DNA of 64,000 nucleotides from Antedon mediterranea (taxonomy: Eukaryota > Echinodermata > Crinoidea > Comatulida > Antedonidae), in the NCBI RefSeq assembly GCF_964355755.1, contig NC_092676.1, positions 27,944,288 to 28,008,287 of the forward strand, given 5' to 3'. Shown here piece by piece: positions 24,589 through 35,270 of this stretch (its first letter is position 1; every line of letters begins with the position of its first letter). The notes beneath the pieces were generated by a model, which was given only the letters and a program-made list of their open reading frames with translations, had not been told where the DNA came from and did no database searches. The translations under genes and the position numbers were made by a program.

Positions 24589-25909
24589 ATAACTGAGAGG
24601 AATTAAGAGGATGGAAGTAAACGTGTGGGTAAATAATCGAGAGAAAAAGGTCAAAGGTCTGACGAAACGAACTACGTGTCATGACGTCATCACTGCGCTA
24701 CTCTACAACAAAACGAAAGCTGATCAACTTTCAGACGACTATATAGAAACGTATGTACTTATTGAACAATGGCGGGAATGTGAAAGAATTTTGCCGCGAA
24801 ATACCAAAATTATCAAAATCTGGCGATCTTGGCACAACGAACAGCATAATGTAAAGTTTATTTTGAGAAAGAAAACGAAGGAATTTAGAGCAGACAGGGA
24901 TGATAATAAAACTAAGACGAAGATAAAAGAGATACCAGAGAGGAGTACAAGAAAACGGAAGCAAAGAGGAATGGTTAATAGTAGAAGAACGCGCAGTGTA
25001 GAGCGCAGTGAGCAACAAGAACATATAAAATGGCTAAATGAACAAAACAATCATAGAATAAGCCGCAGTAACGACGAACTGTTGGAGAGCCAATCAGAGC
25101 AAAGACCGTTGACCCCTTCGCCACCGCCAGTAAATCCCGCCCCAGAGTCGGAAGGACTGGTTGAACTGGTACAGGGACAGGAAGAGGAGCTTCATAAATT
25201 GATTGAAAATATACGACAGACTGATTTAGAAATTGAGTATTACGAAACACAAATGCATCTGTGTCGTATGCATGCAAATGGTAAAGATTATGTACAAGAG
25301 TCGTATTTGTCTGCAACCAACGCGGCAGACAATGATGAGTTACTACTACCACCGGAACAAATGACCGCGCTTTCAGATACGTATCCACCAGTACACATTG
25401 ATACGACGTCACAAAGTGTTTATCATCATCAACAGAAACATATTACTGATGACCATAACTCAAATGTTACAAATGGACCATGTTTTGAGAAGGGTAAAAA
25501 GCGGGTCACGTTTGCGAAACTAGACAGCGAAGGACACAAAATATGCGCTTCGATTGAAAGTTTAAACAGCGTCGGTATTGAGAGGAAAAATGGACACAAA
25601 ATTCAAGAATGTACAATTTATGAAACAAATGATTATGCGAACGATAGTTACTACAATGACAATATAAAACATAGGGACAATTCTGTGGTACCAATAAATC
25701 ATTGTGGGTCGTTACATCGGGTAAACTCGTCAGGTGGTGGTCGAGTACCAGTTAAAGGTATTTTAATTACCAAAAATGATAACACAAAACAAACGATGAT
25801 AAAGCACGATTTCAATGATACGGACTCGAGTTCCGATACAGGATTAAGTTCAATGCAAGATTCAGAAGATGGGGGCGCTGTTCATACAGTTTCAGTAACA
25901 TTAGTTTAA
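24589..25909 (+). CDS. N-terminal RASSF protein, RASSF9/RASSF10-like
   Basis: Ras-association scaffold of the N-terminal RASSF class (RASSF7-10). ATG at 24611, stop at 25909, 432 aa, no intron in the coding part. A clean acceptor (tatttccag, exon from 24589) shows an upstream 5' UTR intron. The RA domain spans about residues 3-86: VWVNNREKKVKGLTKRTTC, then YVLIEQWRECERILP, KIIKIWRSW and NVKFILRKK, all matching RASSF10-type landmarks. A basic NLS-like linker (STRKRKQRG) follows at about 110. A predicted coiled coil covers about 180-225 (EEELHKLIENIRQTDLEIEYYE). Near the C-terminus is SSSDTGLSSMQDSED, a motif recognisable from vertebrate RASSF9/10. The protein ends VTLV, a class I PDZ-ligand form. 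Whether it is the RASSF9 or RASSF10 orthologue, or pre-duplicate, cannot be settled here. The 5' non-coding exon was not located. Confidence 0.9.
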
Positions 25910-25931
25910 ACAAACAAAACAATCTCTTCTA

Positions 25932-25937
25932 AATAAA
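25932..25937 (+). promoter_or_regulatory. Possible polyadenylation signal of the RASSF gene
   Basis: AATAAA 23 nt after the stop codon. Another lies at 27477-27482. Which one is used cannot be told; the distal one would give a 3' UTR containing MITE-A and MITE-B copies. Confidence 0.35.
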
Positions 25938-26536
25938 AATGTAGTCATATAGTATTAGTCTTTATCTATAACATCAATCAGTCGACAAAATGTCGGTTTT
26001 AAAAGTGTCCGAGCGATACCTTACAGAAAAAGGTGTCGTAAATGTTAAAACATACATGAAACGATGTATTGTTGATTACCAATTTATAAGAAGATTAACG
26101 CATCCTTACAAAATTATTTTAGTTGAAATAATGTTTTTTTCATGTCATGTTTTAATTTAAATGTATAAAGCGAATTGAATTAAACTAAAAACTAAAGGAT
26201 GGCGTTACTAATAAACATAAGACGTAAAATATTCTATAACTCTCAGACAGTCTAGTCTAGGTTGTGTCTTTACACTGTACGTATGATTGATGTTATTTCA
26301 GCTTTAAATCACGTATCATATTCCAAAAAGTAACAGTAATTCATTTTCATGTCGAATTTAATTTAAAAATGATTTATTTTAAGTGAAGTGAAGGAATTAC
26401 TTTTTATTTGTAATACATTGTGAAGTTTTACGATGCAAGAAAATAATGAATATTCGATTTTTAATACCGTTAATGTAAATTGTTTCTATCCATATGTCAC
26501 TGTAAGCTAATAGTAATGTACTGCATGTAGGCCTTT

Positions 26537-26620
26537 GCTGGTTCCGACTAGGACGCAACGCGTCAACGTAAGTAAATTGACCAATCACGACGGTGATGGA
26601 TCATCCGAGCAGTCGCTTGT
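26537..26620. mobile_element. MITE-B copy 4, left half only
   Basis: Ends mid-element at the point where MITE-A copy 9 starts. The right half is not found beyond copy 9. Confidence 0.75.
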
Positions 26621-26768
26621 AAAGCTCTGTCTACACTCTCAAACTAATTTGACCAAAAAAGTAATAATGTCCCCAAATATGGTAGTGACATTACGACATC
26701 ATGTCCATATAATTATGGGCACATCACATTTTTTTTGTCACATAAAGTTTGATAGTGTAGATAGGCCT
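26621..26768. mobile_element. MITE-A copy 9, adjoining a MITE-B half copy
   Basis: Left end AAAGCTCTGTCTACACT begins exactly where a MITE-B copy (26537-26620) breaks off in its middle. Confidence 0.88.
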
Positions 26769-26783
26769 AGATCTAAAGGGTTA

Positions 26784-26966
26784 AAAGCGTGGTTCCCACT
26801 AGCGACGCAACACAAGGACGTAACGCAACGCAAGTGAATTGACCAATCACAAGCGATGGCTTATTCGCTTGTGATTGCTAACTGTCTATAACTTCGCTTG
26901 TCATTGGTTGAAACGCTTGCGTTGCGTTTACGTCCTTGCGTTACGTTCTAGTGGGAACCAAGCTTA
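26784..26966. mobile_element. MITE-B copy 5, full length
   Basis: Both arms intact; a near-identical inverted partner lies at 28028-28209. Confidence 0.92.
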
Positions 26967-27109
26967 AGTTCCCACTACAGACGCAACGCAAGGTGAAAAA
27001 CGCAGTATGTGTTTGACCAATCACGACGCCATGAAATATCCGAACAGTCGCTTGTGATTGGTCAAATCACGTCGTTTCGCCGTGTCCAAGTGGAAGGAGT
27101 CAAGCTTAA
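26967..27109. mobile_element. MITE-B copy 6, abutting copy 5
   Basis: Starts with TTCCCACTACAGACGCAACG directly after copy 5; right arm diverged. Confidence 0.8.
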
Positions 27110-27767
27110 AATAGTCTGCGAAAGTCGATCGTATCAGATTTAGGTTGACAATTTTGGGAGTTGATATTGACAGAAAGTAATATATGAATTGATTTTCTTT
27201 TGTAAATGGAAGAGTAATGTAATAATAGTTTATGTTTGTTTATATCTGTCGCGTCTAATTTAATTTAAATGTTCTTTAACATTTATTTAAATGAAGTGAT
27301 GAGATTAATGTGAGAATGACAGTAGGACATTGGTGGTTTTTATAACACAATATGATTTACGGTTTTACTTTAAGATTATTATATTAAGGATAAAATGGAA
27401 AGATGAATTCGTTGTAACAAATAGACATATATTAGTATAATTGAATCATGCAACTCATTTTCACGAGATCTTCAGAAATAAAGTATTATTTACAAACATA
27501 AAACATGACTTGATTATTTTACAGATTATCCTATTATTATAGATTATACAACACTTCGACCAACAAACGGCGGCTTAAAGGGGAGTTCCGGCCAGGTGTT
27601 ACGTTGTTATCGTTTATTATAAAATATAAACTTGAAACAACATTGATAACGACTCGGTAAAGCAGAACAAACTCTAGGGAAACACTTTTAAAATGTGAAT
27701 TATATACGAGTAATAATATTGATCCAGTTTTATTTTACACTGGAATACAGTTTCTTTAATGCTTTGT

Positions 27768-27916
27768 TCCTAATAGAGAAGCAACACAAAAACGTAACGC
27801 AACGTAATGGATTTGAGCAATCACAAGCGATGGATGTATTCCACTGTCGCTTGTGATAGGTTAACTCGTTTACGTTCAGTCTACGTTCTTGCGTTGCGTC
27901 CTAGTGGGAACCAAGC
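27768..27916. mobile_element. MITE-B copy 7
   Basis: Left terminus diverged, right arm intact (TTGCGTCCTAGTGGGAACC). Confidence 0.85.
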
Positions 27917-28027
27917 GGACGAACATATTCATTTATTGAGGGCGCCGTCACCAAAATAATTCTACTCTATAATATTATATCTTACTCACCAGTTTTCCAT
28001 TCAAGACACGCTATGGATTATCAATGT

Positions 28028-28209
28028 AAAGCTTGGTTCCCACTAGAACGTAACGCAAGGACGTAAACGCAATGCAAGCGTTTTAACCAATGACAAGCGC
28101 AGTTATAGACAGTTAGCAATCACATGCGAATAAGCCATCGCTTGTGATTGGTCAATTCACTTGCGTTGCGTTACGTCCCTGCGTTGCGTCGCTAGTGGGA
28201 ACCACGCGT
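28028..28209. mobile_element. MITE-B copy 8, inverted partner of copy 5
   Basis: Its reverse complement matches 26784-26966 with about seven differences over about 180 bp counted by eye. Confidence 0.92.
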
Positions 28210-30449
28210 AATCAAACCATCGTTACAAATATCTTTCTTTTGTCATCTCTCCCCCCCCCCCCACCAAATATTCAGTAGGAACAACGCCACAAGAACAAGA
28301 CCGTATATGAAGGTGTTTTACTATATCAACTTTAATTGGAAAGCACATTTCTAAAACCAATTGTCCTTTTTTAGACATTTTATCATTCTTTATATTCTCA
28401 TACAAACAGCTAACTATTTCCGGTTTTACAACCTCATGCAAATCATTACCACAAAACTAGTTTTAATCATGTGACGATCTAAAGCAAGCAATAACAATAT
28501 TTTGATTTCAATATGTGCCACCAATATCTACAAGCAGCATAAGCTCACTAAACTAAAAACACATTTTCAAATTTGCGTCGCGTACATATGGTATCACAAC
28601 GCTCGTTGTACAGTAGTCTAGGTGGCACGTAGTGAAATTTAAAAACTTTCTAAAAACAATTCATTTGAACAAATCTACACCGAATAATCATCAATACTCT
28701 TAAAAAGCACCAACACACATTTTGCAAAGTATTCTATACAGTGGAAAAATAGTTTAGATAACTTTATCTAAAAGTAAGCTCTCTTACTTGATGTAGTTGA
28801 GATAATGGATCCATCCCAAAACAAGGACTTTACCAAATCCACGCGCATGTTGGATTCCCACCAATCAAAATGCTCGACACAAACACGTTAAAGTGTTTGT
28901 AGTGTTCAGTAAAGAAGTTCGTTTACAGCTTTTGAGTCTAACATTCATTATGCACATTTTTCGAAAATTTGCATAAAGGAGCAAGAAATTCCGACAACCA
29001 TGGGTACTTAGTTCATGTCAACATACTAACTAGCGAGAGAGCTCAACTAATAAGGTGGGTTGGCCACAGCTTTTACATGAATATATAACTACGTCATCAT
29101 TACATTATTTACAAATTTACCTAAACATTCTTTTGACTTGAGTTTTTAACTTTATAAATGTAACACCAATATCTAATTTTAAATTAATTTATATTTTTTT
29201 AATGAAAATAAATTTCAAGAATTGATTTGTAAATCATTTTTTTTTTTCAATTATTGACAAATTTTTTTACCTCTCATTATAGTTTGATTCAAAATATTTT
29301 TTTTAAACAACGAATTTTTTAAATTCCTGAGAATTTCCAAGAGGTATATTTTCAAGTGGAAAAAATGAAATAAAAATTTGTTTTTGAGGACAAAGGTTTA
29401 TTGTTTTTAACAAACTTACCTACCTACTACAGTACCTCTTAATTTACCAGTGTTAACAGTACAATAGTGGATGTAACTCAATGACGTAAGGGCGCCTCAT
29501 GAAATTTTGTGATTGGTCACTTGAATTATGCCTACGTATGCATTGCGTCCAGGTGGCAGCAAATCTGTATGATAATTCAACCAAACCAAAATATTAAACC
29601 ATGGCATTAATGTGTTCACCATAACAGAGAGTAGACTTCTTATCATATATAATTCAACTAAGAAGATGTCTACTATAAAATTAAATATTAATTAATTTTT
29701 AATTTTTTTTTTTCAAATAAAATACACATTACACAAATAAGTAATAAGGCAGTTAAAAGACGATAGAAATGAAAGTTATGTAAATTTAGCAAAATCAGTT
29801 TCCAAGACAACTGGGATATAAGATATTCTAGATAAAAAAAAAAACCCAGATCTATCAGGCACAAATTAGAATGTCTAGAAAACATTGGTTTTCTCAGATA
29901 AGCACCATAAAACAGGACTCTTTAAAAGAGTATAATTAAAACAATCTATTTTTAATGATTGTCCATTTTTCACATTTAGTTAAAAACATTTCACCAAGGT
30001 GTTTTATCACCAATGTGCTTTTTTAAAACAAACTAAAATCATAGATAATGCATGTATATCTCTTTGAGTTGTAAATCCTTACTGTTTGTTTGGGCTAATT
30101 AATACTTATTTTATTTTGTTCACTCATTATTAAATTGTATAATTAGCGAATATTCGAAAAAAATATATATTCAATTAAATGTCTTCAACCATTAATTGAA
30201 AAACAAAAACGATTTTTAATAATCTGTAAAATTTAAGGTATACAATTTTTTAAATTTATGACAAAAGTTCATGTCATGTCAGAGTTCAAACACTATAACA
30301 ACTGTTTATACATACCACCTTTTTAAAGTATTATTACTTACACAGTATTAAAAAACAATGTCAAACGCTAAAGAAATACATTAGAAATGTGCACATTTGA
30401 TGTGCACAGGGTACAATGGACAATAAACCTAAATCTACCAATTATTAGA
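28210..30449. other. AT-rich intergenic stretch
   Basis: Very AT-rich with homopolymer runs. A degenerate MITE-B remnant (about 29466-29560) is the only recognisable feature. No coding exon seen. Confidence 0.5.
29466..29560. mobile_element. MITE-B remnant
   Basis: CAATGACGTAAG, GTGATTGGTCAC and GCATTGCGTCC remain at the expected spacing; the rest is lost. Confidence 0.5.
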
Positions 30450-31245
30450 TTCATGCCTCGCCATATGCGAGGACTATGCCTAGCCATATGCTAGGACTGT
30501 GCCTAGCCATATGCTACAGTAGGACTGTGCCTAGGCAATAAGCTGGGGCTGTGCCTAGGTGATATGCTGGGGCTGTGCCTGGGTGATATGCTGGGACTGT
30601 GCCTAGCCATATGCTACAGTAGGACTGTGCCTAGGCAATAAGCTAGGACTGTGCCTAGCCATATGCTACAGTAGGACTGTGCCTAGGCAATAAGCTGGGG
30701 CTGTGCCTAGGTGATATGCTGGGGCTGTGCCTGGGTGATATGCTGGGACTGTGCCTAGCCATATGCTACAGTAGGACTGTGCCTAGGCAATAAGCTAGGA
30801 CTGTGGCTAGCCATATGCTAGGACTGTGCCTAGGCAATAAGCTGGGGCTGTGCCTAGGTGATATGCTGGGGCTGTGCCTAGGTGATATGCTGGGACTGTG
30901 CCTAGCCATATGCTAGGACTGTGCCTAGGCAATAAGCTGGGGCTGTGCCTAGGTGATATGCTGGGGCTGTGCCTGGGTCGATATAAGGCCGTGCCTAGGC
31001 GATATGCTAGGGCTGTGTTTAGGCGAAATGTTAGGACTGTGCATAGGCGATCTACCAATTACTAGATTCATGCCTAGGAATACACTAGGGCTCCGCATGG
31101 GCGATACAAGGTTGTGCATAGGCGATATACTAGGGCTGAGCCTAGGTGAAATTCTAGGGCTGAGCCTAAGTGATATGCTAGGTATATACCTACGTGATAT
31201 GCCATAATGTCTGTACCACCTAGGTGATACGCTAGGTTCAGACAA
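30450..31245. repeat. 24-bp minisatellite with higher-order structure
   Basis: About 30 units related to GGGCTGTGCCTAGGTGATAT plus GCTG; some carry a 6-bp ACAGTA insertion. A block of about 150 bp (from 30537 and again from 30689) repeats with almost no change, so several units were copied together. Units after about 31040 are more diverged. Because 24 is a multiple of three, long open frames appear on both strands. Confidence 0.93.
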
Positions 31246-31382
31246 TATTAGTAAATGTGTAGTTTTACAATGTTAATGTACACCGCCCTCAGCTGCTAGT
31301 TTTTGTAATGTTCAGTTGAACTAATTTTATCGCAATCAAATCAAAATAATACAAAAATTAGAATTTAATCTAAAATTGAAAA

Positions 31383-31388
31383 TTTATT
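31383..31388 (-). promoter_or_regulatory. Likely polyadenylation signal of the H1-tail-like gene
   Basis: TTTATT on the plus strand, AATAAA on the gene strand, 135 nt after the stop. If used, the 24-bp minisatellite (30450-31245) lies outside the transcript. Confidence 0.45.
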
Positions 31389-31522
31389 GTAGATGAATGT
31401 TTTTCCTTTGACATGCAAAAACACCTCCATTATCTCATTCAATTTAACTATACAAATATTATTGAAACTTTTATCATCATTGTAAAACAATAAGAAAAAT
31501 GAGACAATACTTGAGACTTTCA

Positions 31523-34500
31523 TTAGTTAGTGCCGACACTTATGACCCCTGGTGATGACTGACTGTCGACCTTTTGAGGCGACGATTCCTTGATTACTTC
31601 CTGTGTCGCCAGTGTATCTGTTTTTGGAGATTCTTTGACTTCATCTGACATCACATCAGACTGTCCATTTGTTACTTCAGGTTCCTACAAGGTTATAAAT
31701 AATTTTTTAGTTATAATTATAACAACTAAAGCTCTGTCTACACTATCATACCACTAAGATATTTGGCCATATTACACTTTTTTTGTCAAATTAGTTTGAT
31801 AGTGTAGACAGAGTTTAAAGGACAACTTGACCAAGGACCATACTTTTACAACGTATTAGGGATGTACATATGATTTCAGAACAACAGTGAGATTAAGGAT
31901 ATTGCCGCACGCACTCGCCGTACAGCCGTCCCCGTAAATTGCTGTGACGTCACATGTGCATTGCAAAATCTACTTAATGAGTCCAGATAAGCAAAAGAAA
32001 CAATAGAAAAATCAACATTTATATTTTTTTACGATTTATTTACAAAGTGTGTTTACTAGAAATGTTCGCGAATTGACAGACTTTGCCAGAAAACTCATAA
32101 CGTAAATTTTGCGATGCACACACCTGTGACGTCACAGGCAATTATCATTAATCTTGCGATTGTTCTGAAATCATATGTACATCCCTAATACGTTGTAAAA
32201 ATATAGTCCTCAGTCAAGTTGTCCTTTAAGGCTACAGTACAGTATTACACATGCTTTTTTTTCTGATATTAATAAATAACATAAAAAACTCTGTGTACAA
32301 TATCAATCTTTATTTGACAAAAAAATGTGATGTGCCCATATACGGACATGATGATGTCATATCACTACCATATTTGGGCGTTTTTTTTACCACATCATAC
32401 CTTTTTTTGTCAAACTGGTTTGATAGTGTACACAGAGCTTAATTCTAACAGAATTTGCTTGCATAAACATGATGTACATAAAAGCTACCAAGTTGGTACC
32501 TAAAGTAAATACTAAGACTTACTTTTGTTTCCTGTACAGCTTTCACGTCATTTTCTGTACTTTCTCCAGTTGCTGGGTTTTTTGTCTCATTAGTTAATAC
32601 TGCTAGCTCTGCTATGTAAAAAAAAAGATTTCAAACTATAGAGGGCGCCATTGTAGATTCAAAATAAACAAGCATTAATTTATTAGCATAATTTTGACCC
32701 ATCTAGCATTTATGCTCGGCGTAATTTTAGAAAATCTAGCATAATCTCAAAACCCAATTATAAAGCATCTTTACTATGGTACAAAAAACAAAAACATACA
32801 CCGCCCGCTGATACGTTGTTTTTGTGCCATTTTGTTCATAATTATGCCTAGCATAATTTTGTATCCATCGCTGGTCATACTGTGTAGGTGAAAGAGTAAT
32901 ACTATAGGCAACATGGACACATATAAGGACAGTGATGCAATAATATTTTCATAAAAATTGAAAAAAAGACTAAAAATATATACCTGGTGTAACAGTAGGT
33001 TCATCTTTCTTAACCTCTGTTTGTTCCTTTGTTTGTTCTGTCTCAACTATAAAACAAAGTAATTTAAAAAACATTATCAAAACGATTTTGTTTATCATCA
33101 TAATTAATATTTATTGTAGAAATGCCACTAGATTTCTTTCTAAACAAAATCTCAATAAATCTACGTTTGTAGGGAAACTTATGTTCAGAATTCTGTTCTC
33201 CAAACTATTTTTAAAGGTCTTTGAGAACTACAACTTTCACAATACCTGGTTTTGCCTCTTTTACAGCTTCTTTAACAGTGCCATCTTGTTGTTTTGGTTC
33301 TTCAGGTGTATCCTCCTTGGCCGATTCAACAACCTTTTTTACTGCAGGTGGTTCACTAGCTGTTGATTTCTCTTCAGTGTTAGCCTTAGAATCAGGCTCA
33401 ACAGTGCTAGACTTGACTGGGCTAGTTTTTGCAGAGCTAGTCTTGGCTGGGCTACTTTTTGCAGGGCTAGACTTGACTGGGCTAGGCTTGGCAGGGCTAG
33501 CCTTGACAGGGCTAGGCTTGGCTGGGCTAGTCTTTGCTGGGCTAATTTTGGCAGGCTTCTCAATTTCTTGGACTGTACTGGTTTCTTGTGGTTTTTCTTC
33601 CTTTGCAACATCAGATGTGTCCATGGCTTGTTCAGCAACTGCTGGTTTTGCATCATCACTTGGTGGGGTTATTTTTATTGATGGACATTCAATGGGAGCT
33701 GTTGGAATGAGAAAGTCATTATACAAAAATAAGTAAGTATAATAAGTATATGCTCTGTTGACAAAAGAAGTGTGATGTACCCATATGGTAGTGATATGAC
33801 ATCATCATGGCCCTAAACAGCGAACGCTGACAATCAAGGGGCCCTCATAATGAGTTATAAGTGTGTATACTAGTACACTGGGATAACTTGTCTCGAAAGA
33901 TGTACTAGGTTCTTTAAAATGCACATGAGCAAGTACCTTCTTTGTGTTCCTCTTCTGTTTCCATTTTTTCTTCCTCTCCTGATTCCAAAGCAGGTGCATC
34001 TTTTCCACTTTCCTTTGCTCCATCCGCTGAAAGGACATTTTATTATATAATATAGTAACATTGCATATCCAACAGCTAGAATGGATATTTTAATCCATGC
34101 TGCCTAAGTACTCATTGAGAAGCTTAGGTAGTGACACGGTTTGGCCATTAAAACAAGACTCAACATTTTAACCCATGATTTTGAGATTAGCCAACAAGAG
34201 TGTGTAGCATAACATCATTTTGTTTTGTTTTTTTTTAACTAAAAAAAGGCAAATGACAAACCTATATCTCCAGAGGGGCCAGCATCAGTGTCTGCCTGAT
34301 CTTCCTCTTCATCTTTTTCAACCACTTCTTCCTTATTTCTTGCACTTCTTCTACCTCTCTTACTGGTTGGGGTTACATTGTCTTCCGATTTTCGTTTTTT
34401 CCCCCTCTTTTGTGATGTTGGTGTTTTAGGGCTGGCTTTTGCAGGTGACTTAACTGGGGTCCTGACACGGGTTCTACCAGATGGGGATTTTGTTGTTTCG

Positions 34501-34622
34501 GCAACAGTCTTGGAAGAGCGAGGTGGTGTGGCCTCTTCTTTAGCCAACGAGGCGATTCTGGAGCTACGACGTGACCCTGATGCTGGGCTTTGCGATGCTT
34601 CACGGGGCGATTTTCGAGGCAT
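31523..34622 (-). CDS. Lys/Ser/Pro-rich H1-tail-like nuclear protein, family not recognised
   Basis: Six coding exons on the minus strand: 34622-34262, 34026-33937, 33698-33246, 33046-32984, 32611-32523, 31684-31523. Every junction is GT-AG and in phase; 1218 nt encode 405 aa. Start MPRKSPREASQ; the reading frame runs on upstream, but no earlier ATG follows the likely acceptor at 34638. Residues 1-105 are basic with many SP/TP sites, RRSSRIAS, and NLS-like KRGKKRKSE and KRGRR; 98-120 are acidic. Residues 201-250 are ten pentapeptides of the form K-x-S-P-A/V (for example KTSPAKPSPVKASPAK), like histone H1 tails and typical CDK-type SPxK sites. The remainder is Glu/Lys-rich and looks disordered. 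There is no globular domain, membrane segment or signal peptide. Nuclear or chromatin location is inferred from composition only. Introns hold MITE-A copies, a TTAA-flanked MITE and a SINE fragment. The gene structure is firm; the function is unknown. Confidence 0.85.
31738..31817. mobile_element. MITE-A copy 10, short (80 bp)
   Basis: Both termini intact but the interior is reduced to a module fragment. Element E adjoins its right terminus. Confidence 0.88.
31815..32229. mobile_element. 415-bp TTAA-flanked MITE with long TIRs (family E)
   Basis: Ends are TTAAAGGACAACTTGAC and its near-perfect reverse complement. Homology between the arms runs about 80 bp (TACAACGTATTAGGGATGTA in both) and resumes around a GTGACGTCAC core. 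The left arm carries extra sequence at about 31905-31940. In intron 5 of the H1-tail-like gene. No coding capacity. Confidence 0.85.
32286..32441. mobile_element. MITE-A copy 11
   Basis: Both ends recognisable (AAACTCTGTGTACA and ACACAGAGCTTAA), one internal module. Confidence 0.85.
33399..33557 (-). repeat. 15-bp coding repeat (K-x-S-P-A/V pentapeptides)
   Basis: About ten in-frame 15-bp units within exon 3 of the H1-tail-like gene. On the plus strand they read as variants of GGGCTAGACTTGACT. Unit variation is mostly in the second residue (I/T/P/A/S) and the fifth (A/V). Confidence 0.85.
33751..33812. mobile_element. MITE-A copy 12, fragment
   Basis: CTCTGTTGACAAAAGAAGTG followed by one internal module, then sequence changes to the SINE fragment. 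Confidence 0.6.
33815..33936 (-). mobile_element. Truncated S2 SINE abutting a splice donor
   Basis: Matches the S2 body (TCTCGAAAGATGTAC, TAGGTTCTTTAAA, TGCACATGAGCAAG). It reaches to within about 2 nt of the donor of exon 2 of the H1-tail-like gene (33937/33936). Confidence 0.75.
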
Positions 34623-34637
34623 ATCCACTTAGATAGG

Positions 34638-35270
34638 CCTAAAAATAAATTTAGAAATAGAAGAACAGGCATAGCCTATATGTTTAAACAGTAGCTTGGT
34701 TTATACAGGATAGGTAGTCCCTTCAATATGAATATAATACCCATAGGCCTTAATTCATGTGGTTTGCCTACTGCCTACTCTATCTAGACTAGGCCTACAA
34801 AACAAAACGATTCAACATCATCAAACAAGCAAGTAACAAAAAAAGGCCTAGAAGCTAGGGCCTAGCCCTACACAACATACAACAAACATTAATTTTTAAT
34901 ATTTATATAATAATTATTAGTATTTATTATAAAAATTATGTTTAACTTTAGACAAACTAAACATGCAATATAAGAATACATTACAAACTGCATACTGTTT
35001 AGCTAGATAATTTCATAAGCTAGTCCCACCTAGCTAGGCCCTAGTCTAGCTAGCTAGGCTCGAGTCATAATCATATAAAAAATGCCTGCCTCTCAACGTT
35101 CCGGTTCGCGGACAAAAACGTGTGATGGCACTGTCTTGTCTGCTTTTCATTATAAATTTGAAATAAAAACATTCATGTTCTTATCTGAATACAGTCCATT
35201 AGAATGTATTATACTCCTAATTTAACTTATTAAATACACACAAAATAACTAATTTATAATCAATCATACC
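34638..35270 (-). other. Possible 5' UTR intron of the H1-tail-like gene
   Basis: On the minus strand a consensus acceptor (atttatttttag) ends at 34639, 16 nt before the ATG. A plausible donor, AAAG/GTATGA, lies at 35270/35269. A leader exon would then extend from 35270 towards about 35460. No coding sequence is seen between. Inferred from splice signals only. Confidence 0.3.

Noticed and set aside
24739-25412. Minus-strand open frames opposite the RASSF gene
   Set aside because: Shadows of a well-supported plus-strand coding exon.
30807-31245. Minus-strand frames with SPSISPRH repeats as a protein gene
   Set aside because: Produced by a 24-bp minisatellite, open on both strands, with no start context or splice link.
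33221-33736. 171-codon open frame on the plus strand
   Set aside because: Shadow of the K-x-S-P repeat exon on the other strand; the minus-strand exon fits the splice chain.
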